In this document: positions 32,928 through 41,761 of the stretch, in pieces
How positions within the stretch are numbered: the stretch's first letter is position 1
How the letters are laid out: each line of letters opens with the position of its first letter
NCBI GenBank assembly: GCA_023391695.1
Contig: JAEWAK010000011.1
Span: forward strand, 1-64,000
DNA length: 64,000 nucleotides
Origin: Bacillota bacterium
GTDB lineage: Bacteria; Bacillota; Clostridia; Lachnospirales; Lachnospiraceae
Reading direction: 5' to 3'
Position numbers and translations under genes: made by a program
The notes under the pieces: generated by a model
Database searches by the model: none
What the model was told of the DNA's origin: nothing
Seen by the model: only the letters and a program-made list of their open reading frames with translations

Positions 32928-34304
32928 ATGGTTAAAGAAAAAATCAGTTCGGCGGCAGTTAATCTGGCTTATGCTTATCTGGATGCCAATCCAAAACAGC
33001 ATATGCTAAATTTGCTGCATATGGTAGATAAATTAGACCGGAAGGATATTATAAAATCACAGCGGGAAGCTTTCCGTAATACCATCGGAGATGAGGACAG
33101 TGTGTGGCACAAGCTTATATTAAGCTTGTGGGACGATATTGATCCGGGAATCAGAAAGAAATTTTTTAAAAACTTTATATTCAATGCCACATTATTCAGT
33201 AATAAAAAACATGATAAACTGCAGGAAAAATACGGCTGCAACATACCCTGGGCGATCCTCATGGATCCTACTTCCGCCTGCAGCCTGAAATGTGCCGGCT
33301 GCTGGGCGGCGGAATATGGCAGCCAGATGTCCATGAAGTTTGAAACACTGGACAGCATTATCAAACAAGGAAAACAAATGGGAATCCATTTTTATGCCTA
33401 TTCGGGCGGGGAGCCCCTTTTGCGGAAAAAAGATATCATTAAGCTTTGTGAAAAACACAAAGATTGTATCTTTACGGCTTTTACGAACGGTGTGCTTATC
33501 GATGAGAAATTTGCCGATGAAATGCTGCGGGTAAAGAACTTTATTCCGGGCATCAGTATTGAAGGTTTTGAAAAAGAAACGGATGCAAGGCGCGGAGCTG
33601 GGACTTATAAGGCAGTTACCCGGGCAATGGAAATATTAAAGCGTAAAAAGCTGGCCTTTGGAGCCTCCTGCTGTTATACCAGGCAAAATACGGAGGTAAT
33701 CGGCAGTGAAGCATTTCTGGATGATTTAATTGCAAAAGGTGCAAAGTTTGCATGGTTCTTTACCTACATGCCGATAGGGGCCGGTGCGGTTCCTGAGCTC
33801 ATGGTAACGGCGGAACAACGGGAATTTATGTACCGTCAGATACGCAGTTACCGCAAAACGAAACCTCTGTTTACCATGGATTTCTGGAATGACGGTGAGT
33901 ATGTGGACGGATGCATAGCCGGAGGCAGGCGGTATCTGCATATCAATGCGGGCGGTGATATTGAACCATGTGCATTTATACATTATTCGGACTCCAATAT
34001 CCATCAGAAAACCTTGCTGGAAGCCTTAAGGTCTCCGCTGTTTATGCAGTATTATAAAAACCAGCCCTTTAATAATAACCACTTAAGGCCCTGTCCCCTC
34101 CTTGACAATCCGGAGCGCCTTGTAGAGGTGGTCAAAGCCTCCAACGCCAAATCCACGGATTTTATTCAACCGGAAGATGTAAATGATTTAAAATTTAAGT
34201 GTGCGGACACCGCTGAAAAATGGGCGCTGACTGCCGACCGTTTATGGAAGGATACCCATCCCTGCGATAAATGTGCGGCATATGTACGGGATACGGAAAA
34301 ATAA
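32928..34304 (+). CDS. Radical SAM protein with extra cysteine-rich C-terminus
   Basis: 458-aa radical SAM enzyme. The [4Fe-4S] motif is CSLKCAGC (CxxxCxxC, about residues 117-124), followed by the SAM-binding YSGGEPLL. A 100-residue N-terminal helical region precedes it. The C-terminal third has Cys in GCIAG, EPCAFIH, RPCPLLD, FKCAD and HPCDKCAAY, resembling SPASM-like auxiliary cluster sites. It catalyses a radical modification of an unknown substrate; no precursor-peptide ORF is obvious nearby. It is likely repressed by the TetR protein encoded upstream. Confidence 0.85.
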   Translation: MVKEKISSAAVNLAYAYLDANPKQHMLNLLHMVDKLDRKDIIKSQREAFRNTIGDEDSVWHKLILSLWDDIDPGIRKKFFKNFIFNATLFSNKKHDKLQEKYGCNIPWAILMDPTSACSLKCAGCWAAEYGSQMSMKFETLDSIIKQGKQMGIHFYAYSGGEPLLRKKDIIKLCEKHKDCIFTAFTNGVLIDEKFADEMLRVKNFIPGISIEGFEKETDARRGAGTYKAVTRAMEILKRKKLAFGASCCYTRQNTEVIGSEAFLDDLIAKGAKFAWFFTYMPIGAGAVPELMVTAEQREFMYRQIRSYRKTKPLFTMDFWNDGEYVDGCIAGGRRYLHINAGGDIEPCAFIHYSDSNIHQKTLLEALRSPLFMQYYKNQPFNNNHLRPCPLLDNPERLVEVVKASNAKSTDFIQPEDVNDLKFKCADTAEKWALTADRLWKDTHPCDKCAAYVRDTEK

Positions 34305-34315
34305 TTGGGATTTAG

Positions 34316-34481
34316 CTAGGGCGTGTCTGAAAACTCATTGCACCGTTCTGAACGCCCCACTTTCTGGTATACTGCGTCGCAATTTTGGGAACGTAGACCC
34401 GCTACGCCCCCAAAATCGCTTCTTGTCTCCCACAAAGTGGAACATTCAGCCCGATACAAGCAGTTTTCAGACACACCCTAG
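34316..34481. mobile_element. MITE-like element, 166 bp
   Basis: Terminal inverted repeats CTAGGGCGTGTCTGAAAACT (34316-34335) and AGTTTTCAGACACACCCTAG (34462-34481) differ at one position. The interior has no ORF and contains subterminal inverted sequences. CATTGCACCGTTCTGAAC near the left end also occurs at 12946. Confidence 0.8.
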
Positions 34482-34853
34482 TAATTAGAAAAGTAATATA
34501 CAGGAAACGCTATACGCCCTGACAGCAGTCTTAATGGCTGCTGATTCCGGACGTATTTTTTATGTGACAGGATATAACATAAGACCCTCCGGGAGGAAAC
34601 GCCATGATGCGCCAGTGAAAATATCACTGAAGTGGACAGCACGCCAGTTCCAAAGTCTGACAAGCCGGACTATGACAAGCACACTATGACAAGCCAGGTA
34701 ATTTCTTGTATCCTGGGAACTCCGGTCCTATGAGATAAAAATATCAACCGGCAGGAGGCATACTTCAGCGTTTGGAATATATGTATATTTGTGCATGATT
34801 GCTAAATGAGCATATAGGTTTTTGTTGAAAACTACACAAAATGACGGAATATA
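34482..34853. other. Non-coding gap with short repeats
   Basis: No supported gene. The stretch holds a CAGCAG/CTGCTG hairpin near 34520, a CCTCCGGGAGG hairpin near 34592, and three TGACAAGC repeats spaced about 15 bp apart (about 34658-34695). It looks like decayed mobile or regulatory sequence. Confidence 0.4.
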
Positions 34854-34882
34854 TTGACAAGGAAAATTACTGGGAATATAAT
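34854..34882 (+). promoter_or_regulatory. Perfect consensus promoter of sugar operon
   Basis: TTGACA (34854-34859) and TATAAT (34877-34882) with a 17-bp spacer. Confidence 0.85.
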
Positions 34883-34884
34883 TT

Positions 34885-34921
34885 AAATACATTTTATAAA
34901 TACACTTTATAAAATGTATTT
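34885..34921 (+). promoter_or_regulatory. 16-bp inverted-repeat operator over the start site
   Basis: AAATACATTTTATAAA (34885-34900) is mirrored exactly by TTTATAAAATGTATTT (34906-34921) across TACAC. It directly follows the -10 box, so a bound repressor would block initiation. The ROK protein at the end of the locus is the obvious candidate. Confidence 0.7.
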
Positions 34922-34970
34922 GTAAAAATACTATGCAAAATAAAATGCCATAAAAAGGAGAGGAAAAGTG

Positions 34971-35735
34971 ATGAAACATGATATTTTTACGCTGAAAGGA
35001 AAAGTAGCAATCGTAACAGGCGGTAACCAGGGTATTGGTAAAATTGTGGCGGGATATATTGCGGATGCGGGGGCGGACGTTGTTATTATTGACAGGAATG
35101 ATGCCTCGTCGGTAGCAGAAGAAATCGCAAAGGAATACGGTGTACGTACTGCGGCAATAACATGCAACGTTACAAAACAGGAAGAAGTAGAAAGAGCAGT
35201 TAACGAGGCCGCCCAAAAGATGGGAACCTTAGACTTGTTATTTAATAATGCGGGGATATGCCTACATAAAGATGCATTGGATTGTACGGCCCAGGACTGG
35301 CTGAAGGTAGTCGATGTTAACTTAAACGGAATTTTCTTTGTGGCCCAGGCATTTGGAAAGTATCTGGTAAACAATGGGAAAAAAGGCAATATTGTGAACA
35401 CTGCGTCTATGTCGGCTACAATAGTGAACATTCCTCAGGGGCAGGCATCCTATAACTCATCCAAAGCAGGGGTCGTACATCTTACAAAATCCCTGGCTGT
35501 GGAGTGGGCACAGAAGGGAATCCGTGTAAACTCAATCAGTCCGGGCTATATTATGACGGAGATGACGGGAACGGTCCGTAAAGACTGGCAGGATATCTGG
35601 GTAAGTTCAATACCGTTTAAACGCATGGGAAAACCGGAAGAATTGGCAGGAGCCGTTATTTATCTGTTATCGGATGCGGCAACTTACACATCGGGCTGTG
35701 ACCTGTTAATCGACGGATGTTTTACACTGGTATAG
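34971..35735 (+). CDS. SDR family sugar/polyol dehydrogenase
   Basis: 254-aa classical short-chain dehydrogenase with TGGNQGIG (residues ~17-24), NNAG, a catalytic Ser in NTASMS and YNSSK as the YxxxK site. It is the first gene of the sugar operon, followed by an FGGY kinase, so it probably oxidises a polyol or reduces a keto-sugar before phosphorylation. ATG 34971 is preceded by AGGAGAGG; a GTG one codon upstream is less likely. Confidence 0.88.
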   Translation: MKHDIFTLKGKVAIVTGGNQGIGKIVAGYIADAGADVVIIDRNDASSVAEEIAKEYGVRTAAITCNVTKQEEVERAVNEAAQKMGTLDLLFNNAGICLHKDALDCTAQDWLKVVDVNLNGIFFVAQAFGKYLVNNGKKGNIVNTASMSATIVNIPQGQASYNSSKAGVVHLTKSLAVEWAQKGIRVNSISPGYIMTEMTGTVRKDWQDIWVSSIPFKRMGKPEELAGAVIYLLSDAATYTSGCDLLIDGCFTLV

Positions 35736-35801
35736 AGAACGGCAAAGAAAAAATAAATGAAAGCAGTAAAAAAGCAGTAAAGAAAGCAGGAGGAGAATAC
35801 A

Positions 35802-37325
35802 GTGGAATATTTACTGGGTACGGATATTGGTACTTCCGGGACAAAAACCATATTGACAGATAAAAAGGGAAACCTGATTGCACAGGACCTGCAGGAATAC
35901 GATGTAATGACACCCAAGCCTTTATGGGCGGAGCAGTGGCCGGGAGTGTGGCTGGAGGCGGCAAAGGATTCCATCCGGAATACGGTGAAGAAGTCAAAGA
36001 TAGCACCCGAGGATATAAAAGGAATTGCAATCAGCGGGCTTTACGGCGGGTCAGGAATCCCATTGGATGAAGAGATGAATCCGGTTCGGCCTTGTATGAT
36101 ATGGATGGACGGACGGGCGAGAGAAGAGACGGAATGGGTGCTGGAACATATTGGAGAAGAAAAATTACTGGAGCTTACCTGGAACGGAGCGAATCCTTAT
36201 TATGGTTTCACGAAAATATTATGGATGAAGAATAACGAACCGGAAAACTGGGCAAAGACAAAACTCTTTTTACCTCCTAATAATTACATAATATACAAAA
36301 TGACGGGTAAAGTGGCAATCGATTATTCTTCGGCCGGCAACATCGGCGGAATCTTTGATATGAATACAAGAACCTGGTCGCAGGAAATGATGGACCTTAT
36401 GGATATTCCAATGTCCATGATGCCTCAGAAGATAGTAGAGTCAACCGACATTGCAGGCGGACTTACGAAAGAAATAGCAAAAGATTTAGGCCTTGAGGAG
36501 GGAATGCCGGTGATCGCCTCCGGAATTGACTGCGGTGCGGCAAATATCGGACTGGGGGTTTTGGAACCGGGGGTATATGCCGCAGCAATCGGAACTTCCA
36601 TGTGCGCGGCACTGATCTCGGATAAACCGGTAAAAGGAAAAGGATTGATTATCTGGCCTTATTTGTTTCAGCCTAAGAAATTATCTTATTGCTTTGCCGG
36701 AGGGGCAACGGCGGGAGCAATTGTAAAATGGTTCCGGAAAACCATGTGTGAGCTGGAACTGGAAGAAGAGAAAAATGGCGGTCCGAATGCATATGACATT
36801 TTAAATGCAGCCGCAGAAAAAATAGCGCCAGGCAGCGAAGGATTGGTAGTACTTCCGTACTTTATGGGTGAGAGAAGCCCTATCTGGGATCCGGATGCAA
36901 AAGGAACCATAGTGGGATTGTCCCTGTCCCATACAAAGGCGCATATTTACAGGGCATTTTTAGAAGCAGTGGCATATTCCCTTAAGAATGCCATGGAAGC
37001 AACCGGGGAAAACTTAGGGGAATCCATCCTGTTAGCCGGCGGCGTTACCAAATCCAGGCTTTGGAGACAGATATTTGCAGATGTGACCGGCTACCCGGTA
37101 GTCTGCCCCATACAGGATGTGGAAGCCAACTTAGGAGATGTTATGTTAGCCGGGATCGGAACGGGTATTTTATCTTATGAAGATGTGAAAACCTGGCAGG
37201 TATTGGATGAAAAGATTCTGCCAATTGAGGAAAACCATAAAATCTACAGCCGGTATTACAAGGTATACCGATCCATATATCAAAATCTGAAAGGGGATAT
37301 GAAGGATATTTCTGAATTATTATAG
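35802..37325 (+). CDS. FGGY family carbohydrate kinase (xylulokinase-like)
   Basis: 507-aa kinase of the FGGY family. The N-terminal ATP motif GTDIGTSGTKT (residues 5-15), the catalytic Asp in MIWMDGRA, and the C-terminal AGGVTKSRLWRQIFADVTG block are intact. It phosphorylates a pentulose, hexulose or polyol. GTG start 35802 has GGAGG 8 nt upstream. Together with the SDR it fits oxidation of a polyol to a ketose followed by phosphorylation. Confidence 0.9.
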   Translation: MEYLLGTDIGTSGTKTILTDKKGNLIAQDLQEYDVMTPKPLWAEQWPGVWLEAAKDSIRNTVKKSKIAPEDIKGIAISGLYGGSGIPLDEEMNPVRPCMIWMDGRAREETEWVLEHIGEEKLLELTWNGANPYYGFTKILWMKNNEPENWAKTKLFLPPNNYIIYKMTGKVAIDYSSAGNIGGIFDMNTRTWSQEMMDLMDIPMSMMPQKIVESTDIAGGLTKEIAKDLGLEEGMPVIASGIDCGAANIGLGVLEPGVYAAAIGTSMCAALISDKPVKGKGLIIWPYLFQPKKLSYCFAGGATAGAIVKWFRKTMCELELEEEKNGGPNAYDILNAAAEKIAPGSEGLVVLPYFMGERSPIWDPDAKGTIVGLSLSHTKAHIYRAFLEAVAYSLKNAMEATGENLGESILLAGGVTKSRLWRQIFADVTGYPVVCPIQDVEANLGDVMLAGIGTGILSYEDVKTWQVLDEKILPIEENHKIYSRYYKVYRSIYQNLKGDMKDISELL

Positions 37326-37390
37326 AATGTTCTGGTTTATTTTGAAACTGAGGAGGTGGTATTTAGAGGAGAGATATATTTATGTTTTAT

Positions 37391-37533
37391 GAAAGTAATT
37401 ATAAAGAAAGTAATTCAAAGAAAGTAATTACAAAGAAAGTAATTACAAAGAAAGTAATTCAAAGAAAGTAATTACAAAGAAAATAATTACAAAGACAGTA
37501 ATTACAAAAAACAGTAATTACAAAAACAGTTAT
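37391..37533 (+). repeat. Tandem repeat, about nine 14-15-bp units
   Basis: Units near GAAAGTAATTACAAA repeat between the kinase and binding-protein genes, with 14-bp (missing A) and mutated units mixed in. A short ORF (MFYESNYK...) can be read through it but the irregular unit length breaks the frame. It behaves like an expandable spacer. Confidence 0.8.
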
Positions 37534-37550
37534 CACACACAGGAGAAGGT

Positions 37551-37607
37551 ATGTCAAAGCGGATATTCGCATTTCGTTTTGTTACATGCCGGGTTGAAAG
37601 AAAATAA
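37551..37607 (+). CDS. Possible 18-residue ORF entering pseudoknot copy 3
   Basis: ATG 37551 has AGGAG at 5 nt and encodes MSKRIFAFRFVTCRVERK, stopping within the first loop of the repeat element. A translating ribosome would disrupt the element's first stem. It could be a leader peptide; evidence is only the good ribosome site and position. Confidence 0.3.
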   Translation: MSKRIFAFRFVTCRVERK

Positions 37608-37661
37608 AGCGAAAGAAAGGATGCCACAAAAAGAGTCTTTCAACCGGTTTTATCAGTGGCA
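37592..37661 (+). ncRNA. Pseudoknot-like repeat element, copy 3
   Basis: GGTTGAAAGA (37592-37601) pairs with TCTTTCAACC (37636-37645). The loop holds AAGAAAGGATGCCAC, and GCCAC (37623-37627) can pair with GTGGC (37656-37660) 10 nt after the stem. Confidence 0.7.
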
Positions 37662-37662
37662 G

Positions 37663-37684
37663 TATCGCAGGCGGTCCTGCGATA
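37663..37684 (+). other. Hairpin abutting pseudoknot copy 3
   Basis: TATCGCAGG and CCTGCGATA form a 9-bp stem around CGGT, directly after GTGGCA and 16 nt before the binding-protein ATG, matching the layout at copy 2. Confidence 0.55.
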
Positions 37685-37700
37685 GGTATGGGGATTAAAG

Positions 37701-38834
37701 ATGAAGAAAAAGTTATTGGCAATTACATTGGCAGCAGTATTGGGGGTATTATTAGGAGCATGCAGTCCAAAAGAAACCGATACGGTGAAACAAACCGGTA
37801 CCGTAAAAACAGAAGAGACCAATACCGGCGGAGAACCCTCCGGTGCGGCAGGCGGTGAAATTTGGTATTCTACTAAAAATTCCACGGAAACGGTCCATGT
37901 TGCAATGGCAAAAGGTGTTACGGATGCGGCGGCTATGCTTGGTTTTTCAGGTAATGTTACCGTAGCGGAAGCAGATGCGGCAAAGCAGAATGACCAAATG
38001 AACAATTTAATTGAAAACGTAAAACCGGCAGCTATCGTGTTAAACCCGTATGACAGCGACAGTGTGTCAGATGTTATTACAAAATGTAATGAAGCTGGTA
38101 TCCCCTTAGCGGTTATTGATAATCAGGCAAATAATGCCAAGGTAGCAGTTTCCGTATTGTTTGACAGCATTGCCTCCGGTAAGGCGGCAGGGGAGGAAGC
38201 GATTCGCCTGCTTACGGAGAAATATGGGGAACCCAAAGGTGTTGTAGTGAATTTATATGGCGAAGTGGTATCCCAGGTATTTAAAGAAAGGGCCCAGGGA
38301 TTTGAAGAGGTAATAAAACAGTATCCGAATGTTGAATTGATTTCCGTACTTGGTGCTCCGGAGGCGGATGTGGCAACAAGTGCATTAAATAATATTATAG
38401 CGGACACCGATTCCCAGGGTAAAACCATTGACCTGATTAATACACCTACGGATACGGCTACCATTGGAGCAATTGAAGCACTTAAAACCAATGATATGTG
38501 GTATTCGGCAGGAGATGAGAAGCATGTATTTATTATTTCCCATGACGGCTTGGGAGAAATCCTTGACTACGTACAGGAAGGTTATGTAGATTCTGAAATC
38601 GCAATTGATGTATTTGGCGTAGGCGGTATAGCGGCGGAGGTACTGAACGAATATGCGATGAAGGGCAAAGCAGTTCCTGCTTCCGGAACTTTTAAACCCC
38701 AGGGCAAATACCTTAATACGGAAGTAGAATTCTCAGAAGGCAGCAACGGACCCACTATTTTATTATCTCCCATTAAAGTTACAAAAGAGAATGCGGATAA
38801 CCCGCTCATCTGGGGAAATGCAACAGGAGAATAA
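37701..38834 (+). CDS. Sugar ABC transporter substrate-binding lipoprotein (ribose type)
   Basis: 377-aa periplasmic-type binding protein of the ribose/galactose (Peripla_BP_4) fold. The signal peptide ends with lipobox LLGAC, lipidated at C21, followed by a charged Thr-rich linker. It captures the sugar for the ATPase and permease encoded next. The upstream gap 37326-37700 carries the tandem repeat and a pseudoknot-like element. Confidence 0.88.
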   Translation: MKKKLLAITLAAVLGVLLGACSPKETDTVKQTGTVKTEETNTGGEPSGAAGGEIWYSTKNSTETVHVAMAKGVTDAAAMLGFSGNVTVAEADAAKQNDQMNNLIENVKPAAIVLNPYDSDSVSDVITKCNEAGIPLAVIDNQANNAKVAVSVLFDSIASGKAAGEEAIRLLTEKYGEPKGVVVNLYGEVVSQVFKERAQGFEEVIKQYPNVELISVLGAPEADVATSALNNIIADTDSQGKTIDLINTPTDTATIGAIEALKTNDMWYSAGDEKHVFIISHDGLGEILDYVQEGYVDSEIAIDVFGVGGIAAEVLNEYAMKGKAVPASGTFKPQGKYLNTEVEFSEGSNGPTILLSPIKVTKENADNPLIWGNATGE

Positions 38835-38906
38835 ATTCATTTAACCTATCAGGGATGTCTTTTGCCTGGTCGGCGAAAGTCAGACTTAATTGACAAATCA
38901 ATGTTC

Positions 38907-39028
38907 GGGGCTGTTACCGAATTTATCTCACTTGTTTCAGGAATGTGAGTTATTTTTTGAAATTTACGCAGTGTATGACTCACATCCTGCCGCAAGTAAT
39001 ATAATGTACGAATTTTGCAGCAGCCCCT
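38907..39028. mobile_element. MITE-like inverted repeat before ABC ATPase
   Basis: GGGGCTGTTACCGAATTT at the left and the complement of AGGGGCTGCTGCAAAATTCG at the right bound a 122-bp element. The right end matches the left end of the copy at 59207. The interior forms a hairpin around GGAATGTGAGTTAT and ATGACTCACATCC. It makes an apparent N-terminal extension of the ATPase ORF. Confidence 0.65.
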
Positions 39029-39054
39029 ATAAAGTGAGAAAGGCTGAAAAAAAT

Positions 39055-40563
39055 TTGGATAACAATGTTCTTCTTGAAATAAAAAATGTATCAAAATCCT
39101 TTGGAACTACGCAGGCTCTTAAAGATATTTCCATTCAAATCAGGCCGGGGATGATACATTCCTTTTTAGGCAGAAACGGTGCTGGAAAATCTACTATTGT
39201 AAACATTATTGCAGGGGTGTATCCCCAGACAACCGGGGAAGTATATTTTGATGGAAAAAATATTAAGAATTTAAATATTTTCAACCGGCAGGAAATCGGT
39301 ATCAGGCTGGTGCCCCAGCATGAGAATTCGTTTCCGGACCTTACGGTGGCGGAAAACATATTTGCGGGATTATTGCCAAAGACGAAACGGGGATTGATCG
39401 ACTGGAAAACCATGAACGAAGCGGCGAAAAAAGAGCTGGAAGAATATGGCCTGGACATCGAACCTATCGAAAGGGTAAGAAACTTAAGTTCCATCGATGC
39501 CAGAAAGTTAAATATTATCCGGGCAATGCACGGCGGTGCAAGGCTGATCATCCTGGACGAGCCTACTACGGCACTGACCAATAAAGAGCGGGATGAATTA
39601 TTCGTATTTATAAGAAAACTGAAAGAAGAAGGAACCGCATTTATTTTCATATCCCATTATTTGGGCGAAGTAAAAGAGTTGTCGGATGAGATCACGGTAC
39701 TCAGGGATGGCTGTATGTACCGGGTTGAAAATCCGAAAGAAGCAACGGAAGATTACTTATCAAGCCTGGTGGCCGGGGAAGAAGTACAGCTGACCAAGAG
39801 GGAGTATAAACAAAAGTATGATGAAAAAGATAAGCTGTTTGAATGCAAAAATCTTACAGGTACAGGCTTAAGTGACGTGTCGGTGGATATCTATCGTGGG
39901 GAAATACTTGGAATTGTGGGGTTCCCGGGATCCGGCGCACGTGAAATGTGCCGTGCCTTATTTGGTATTAACAAATTGGACAGAGGAGAAATCTTATATA
40001 AAGGAAAAAAAATATCGGTTAAAAGCCCTAAAGATGCCATCCGTAACGGTGTGGCATATATTTCTTTTGACAGGCACAGAGAAGGTTTAACGCCTCAGTT
40101 TTCAGTAAATTACAACATTGGTATGAGTATATTACATAGTAAACTCAAAAGGCCTTTTGGGTTCCTTGATTTAAAAAAGGAACGGGAAATATCGGAGGAA
40201 TATAAAGAAATGCTGAAAATCAAATGCAATGGCATAGATGCTCCGATTGGCAGCCTGTCCGGCGGCAACCAGCAAAAAGTAGTAGTCAGCCGTTCTTTAG
40301 GTTCTGATCCGAAGCTGCTTATACTGGATGAACCCACGATCGGAATTGATATTAAGAGCAGGGAAGAAATTATATCAGCTATTGGTGATATGACCCGCTC
40401 CGGCATGAGTGTCCTATATCTTACAAATGATTATGAGGAACTGCTAAGGGTAGCAGACAGGCTGATATTCTTCAAAGATTCAAGGATTGTGGCACAAGTA
40501 ATAAACAAAGATTTGAGCATTGACCGTGTAACGGAAATTCGAGATCAGGTAAAGGGAGAATAG
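39055..40563 (+). CDS. Sugar ABC transporter ATP-binding protein (RbsA-like)
   Basis: 502-aa protein with two fused ATPase halves. The first has Walker A GRNGAGKST and Walker B LIILDEPTT but a degraded signature; the second has a degraded Walker A (GFPGSGARE) but an intact signature LSGGNQQK and Walker B LLILDEPTIG, as usual for RbsA-type proteins. I chose TTG 39055 (AAAGG 11 nt upstream) because homologous sequence begins there; the frame continues upstream to 38890 only through a MITE-like insertion. GTG 39034 is an alternative. Confidence 0.85.
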   Translation: MDNNVLLEIKNVSKSFGTTQALKDISIQIRPGMIHSFLGRNGAGKSTIVNIIAGVYPQTTGEVYFDGKNIKNLNIFNRQEIGIRLVPQHENSFPDLTVAENIFAGLLPKTKRGLIDWKTMNEAAKKELEEYGLDIEPIERVRNLSSIDARKLNIIRAMHGGARLIILDEPTTALTNKERDELFVFIRKLKEEGTAFIFISHYLGEVKELSDEITVLRDGCMYRVENPKEATEDYLSSLVAGEEVQLTKREYKQKYDEKDKLFECKNLTGTGLSDVSVDIYRGEILGIVGFPGSGAREMCRALFGINKLDRGEILYKGKKISVKSPKDAIRNGVAYISFDRHREGLTPQFSVNYNIGMSILHSKLKRPFGFLDLKKEREISEEYKEMLKIKCNGIDAPIGSLSGGNQQKVVVSRSLGSDPKLLILDEPTIGIDIKSREEIISAIGDMTRSGMSVLYLTNDYEELLRVADRLIFFKDSRIVAQVINKDLSIDRVTEIRDQVKGE

Positions 40564-40567
40564 TAAA

Positions 40568-41536
40568 TTGAAAACTAAGAAAACAAAAACGAAAAGAGAT
40601 ATATTAAATATTTGTATGAATAATATCGTATGGATACTGCTTATTGTTTCCATATTAATTATGGGGGTGTTTAAATCATCCTTTTATTCGTTTGGTATCT
40701 TGTCTAATATATTGGTTCAGGGAACAGTTTTAGGTTTACTGGCGGTTGCCGTGTCTATGGTAATCCTCTTAGGTGACATTAATCTGTCTACCGTAGGAAC
40801 CGCAGGATTTTCAGCACTGATCGGTGTAATGCTGATGAAAAACGGCCTGCCTGTTCCTTTGGCTGTTTTGGTTATTCCCCTGGTAGGCGGTCTGATCGGT
40901 TTGGTAAACGGATTGATTGTAACAAAGTTAAAAGCAAATGCTTTAATCGAAACCCTTGCTATGAATATGGTATTGCAGGGTGCATTGCTTGCCATTACCA
41001 ATGGTAATACCATTTCGCAGCTGCCGGACGGGTATAAATATGTCAGCCAGGGAAAAATCGGCATCTTTCCGGTAATGCCCATAGTACTGTTCGTAGTATT
41101 TATTATTTTCTATATTATATGGAACAAAACAGCTTTCGGACGCAGCTTATTTGCGGTAGGCGGGAATGAACACAGTGCTTATATTGCAGGTATCAACGTA
41201 ACTGCCATTAAGATAGGCGCATTTGTGATCTCCGGATTATTATCGGGTTTGGCAGGATATCTGTTATCCGGTTATATGGGAGCAGTAACCTCTTCCTTTG
41301 GAAAGTCTTATGAAATGCAGTGTATTGCGGCGGCCGTTGTAGGAGGTGTCAGCTTAACCGGCGGCAAAGGATCAATTTTAGGAGTTCTTGGCGGAACTTT
41401 GCTGCTTACAGTGATCCAGGTGGGTCTTGCAATTCTTGGAATTCCGTCAACAATGATAACCTTAGCCGGCGGCTTGATGATATTTGTAGCTGTAATTATT
41501 GATGCATCCCGTAATATGTATCAGGCAGGAAAATAA
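40568..41536 (+). CDS. Sugar ABC transporter permease (RbsC-like)
   Basis: 322-aa membrane protein of the ribose-type permease family with about 8-10 helices, the VLLGDINLS segment and the conserved late GGVSLTGGKGSILGVLGG cytoplasmic motif that docks the ATPase. TTG start 40568 has GGGAG 9 nt upstream and follows the ATPase stop by 4 nt. Confidence 0.9.
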   Translation: MKTKKTKTKRDILNICMNNIVWILLIVSILIMGVFKSSFYSFGILSNILVQGTVLGLLAVAVSMVILLGDINLSTVGTAGFSALIGVMLMKNGLPVPLAVLVIPLVGGLIGLVNGLIVTKLKANALIETLAMNMVLQGALLAITNGNTISQLPDGYKYVSQGKIGIFPVMPIVLFVVFIIFYIIWNKTAFGRSLFAVGGNEHSAYIAGINVTAIKIGAFVISGLLSGLAGYLLSGYMGAVTSSFGKSYEMQCIAAAVVGGVSLTGGKGSILGVLGGTLLLTVIQVGLAILGIPSTMITLAGGLMIFVAVIIDASRNMYQAGK

Positions 41537-41710
41537 TGTTACTGTTCACATCCCTGCAAAAGCAGCAGTGTTGTGAACAATAACGCGCTTCGCGATGTAC
41601 ACAAAACGCAAAGACAGCGTTTTGGCGCGGCAATCCTCCGGTTTTCTGTGACTTCCGCTCCGCTTCACTCACAAAAAGCACGTCGCGTGTACAGGCAGTG
41701 AACAGTAACA
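41537..41710. mobile_element. MITE-like element, 174 bp
   Basis: TGTTACTGTTCAC (41537-41549) and GTGAACAGTAACA (41698-41710) are perfect 13-bp terminal inverted repeats. The interior has GC-rich inverted segments and no ORF. It fills the gap right after the permease gene. Confidence 0.8.
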
Positions 41711-41761
41711 AAATAACTTCTCCTTTTCATTATTGAGCTTTTGTGTTATACTTTTCGTGAT

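Noticed and set aside
37391..37533. Tandem repeats considered as a CRISPR array
   Set aside because: Units of 14-15 bp adjoin with no unique spacers, and there are no cas genes nearby.
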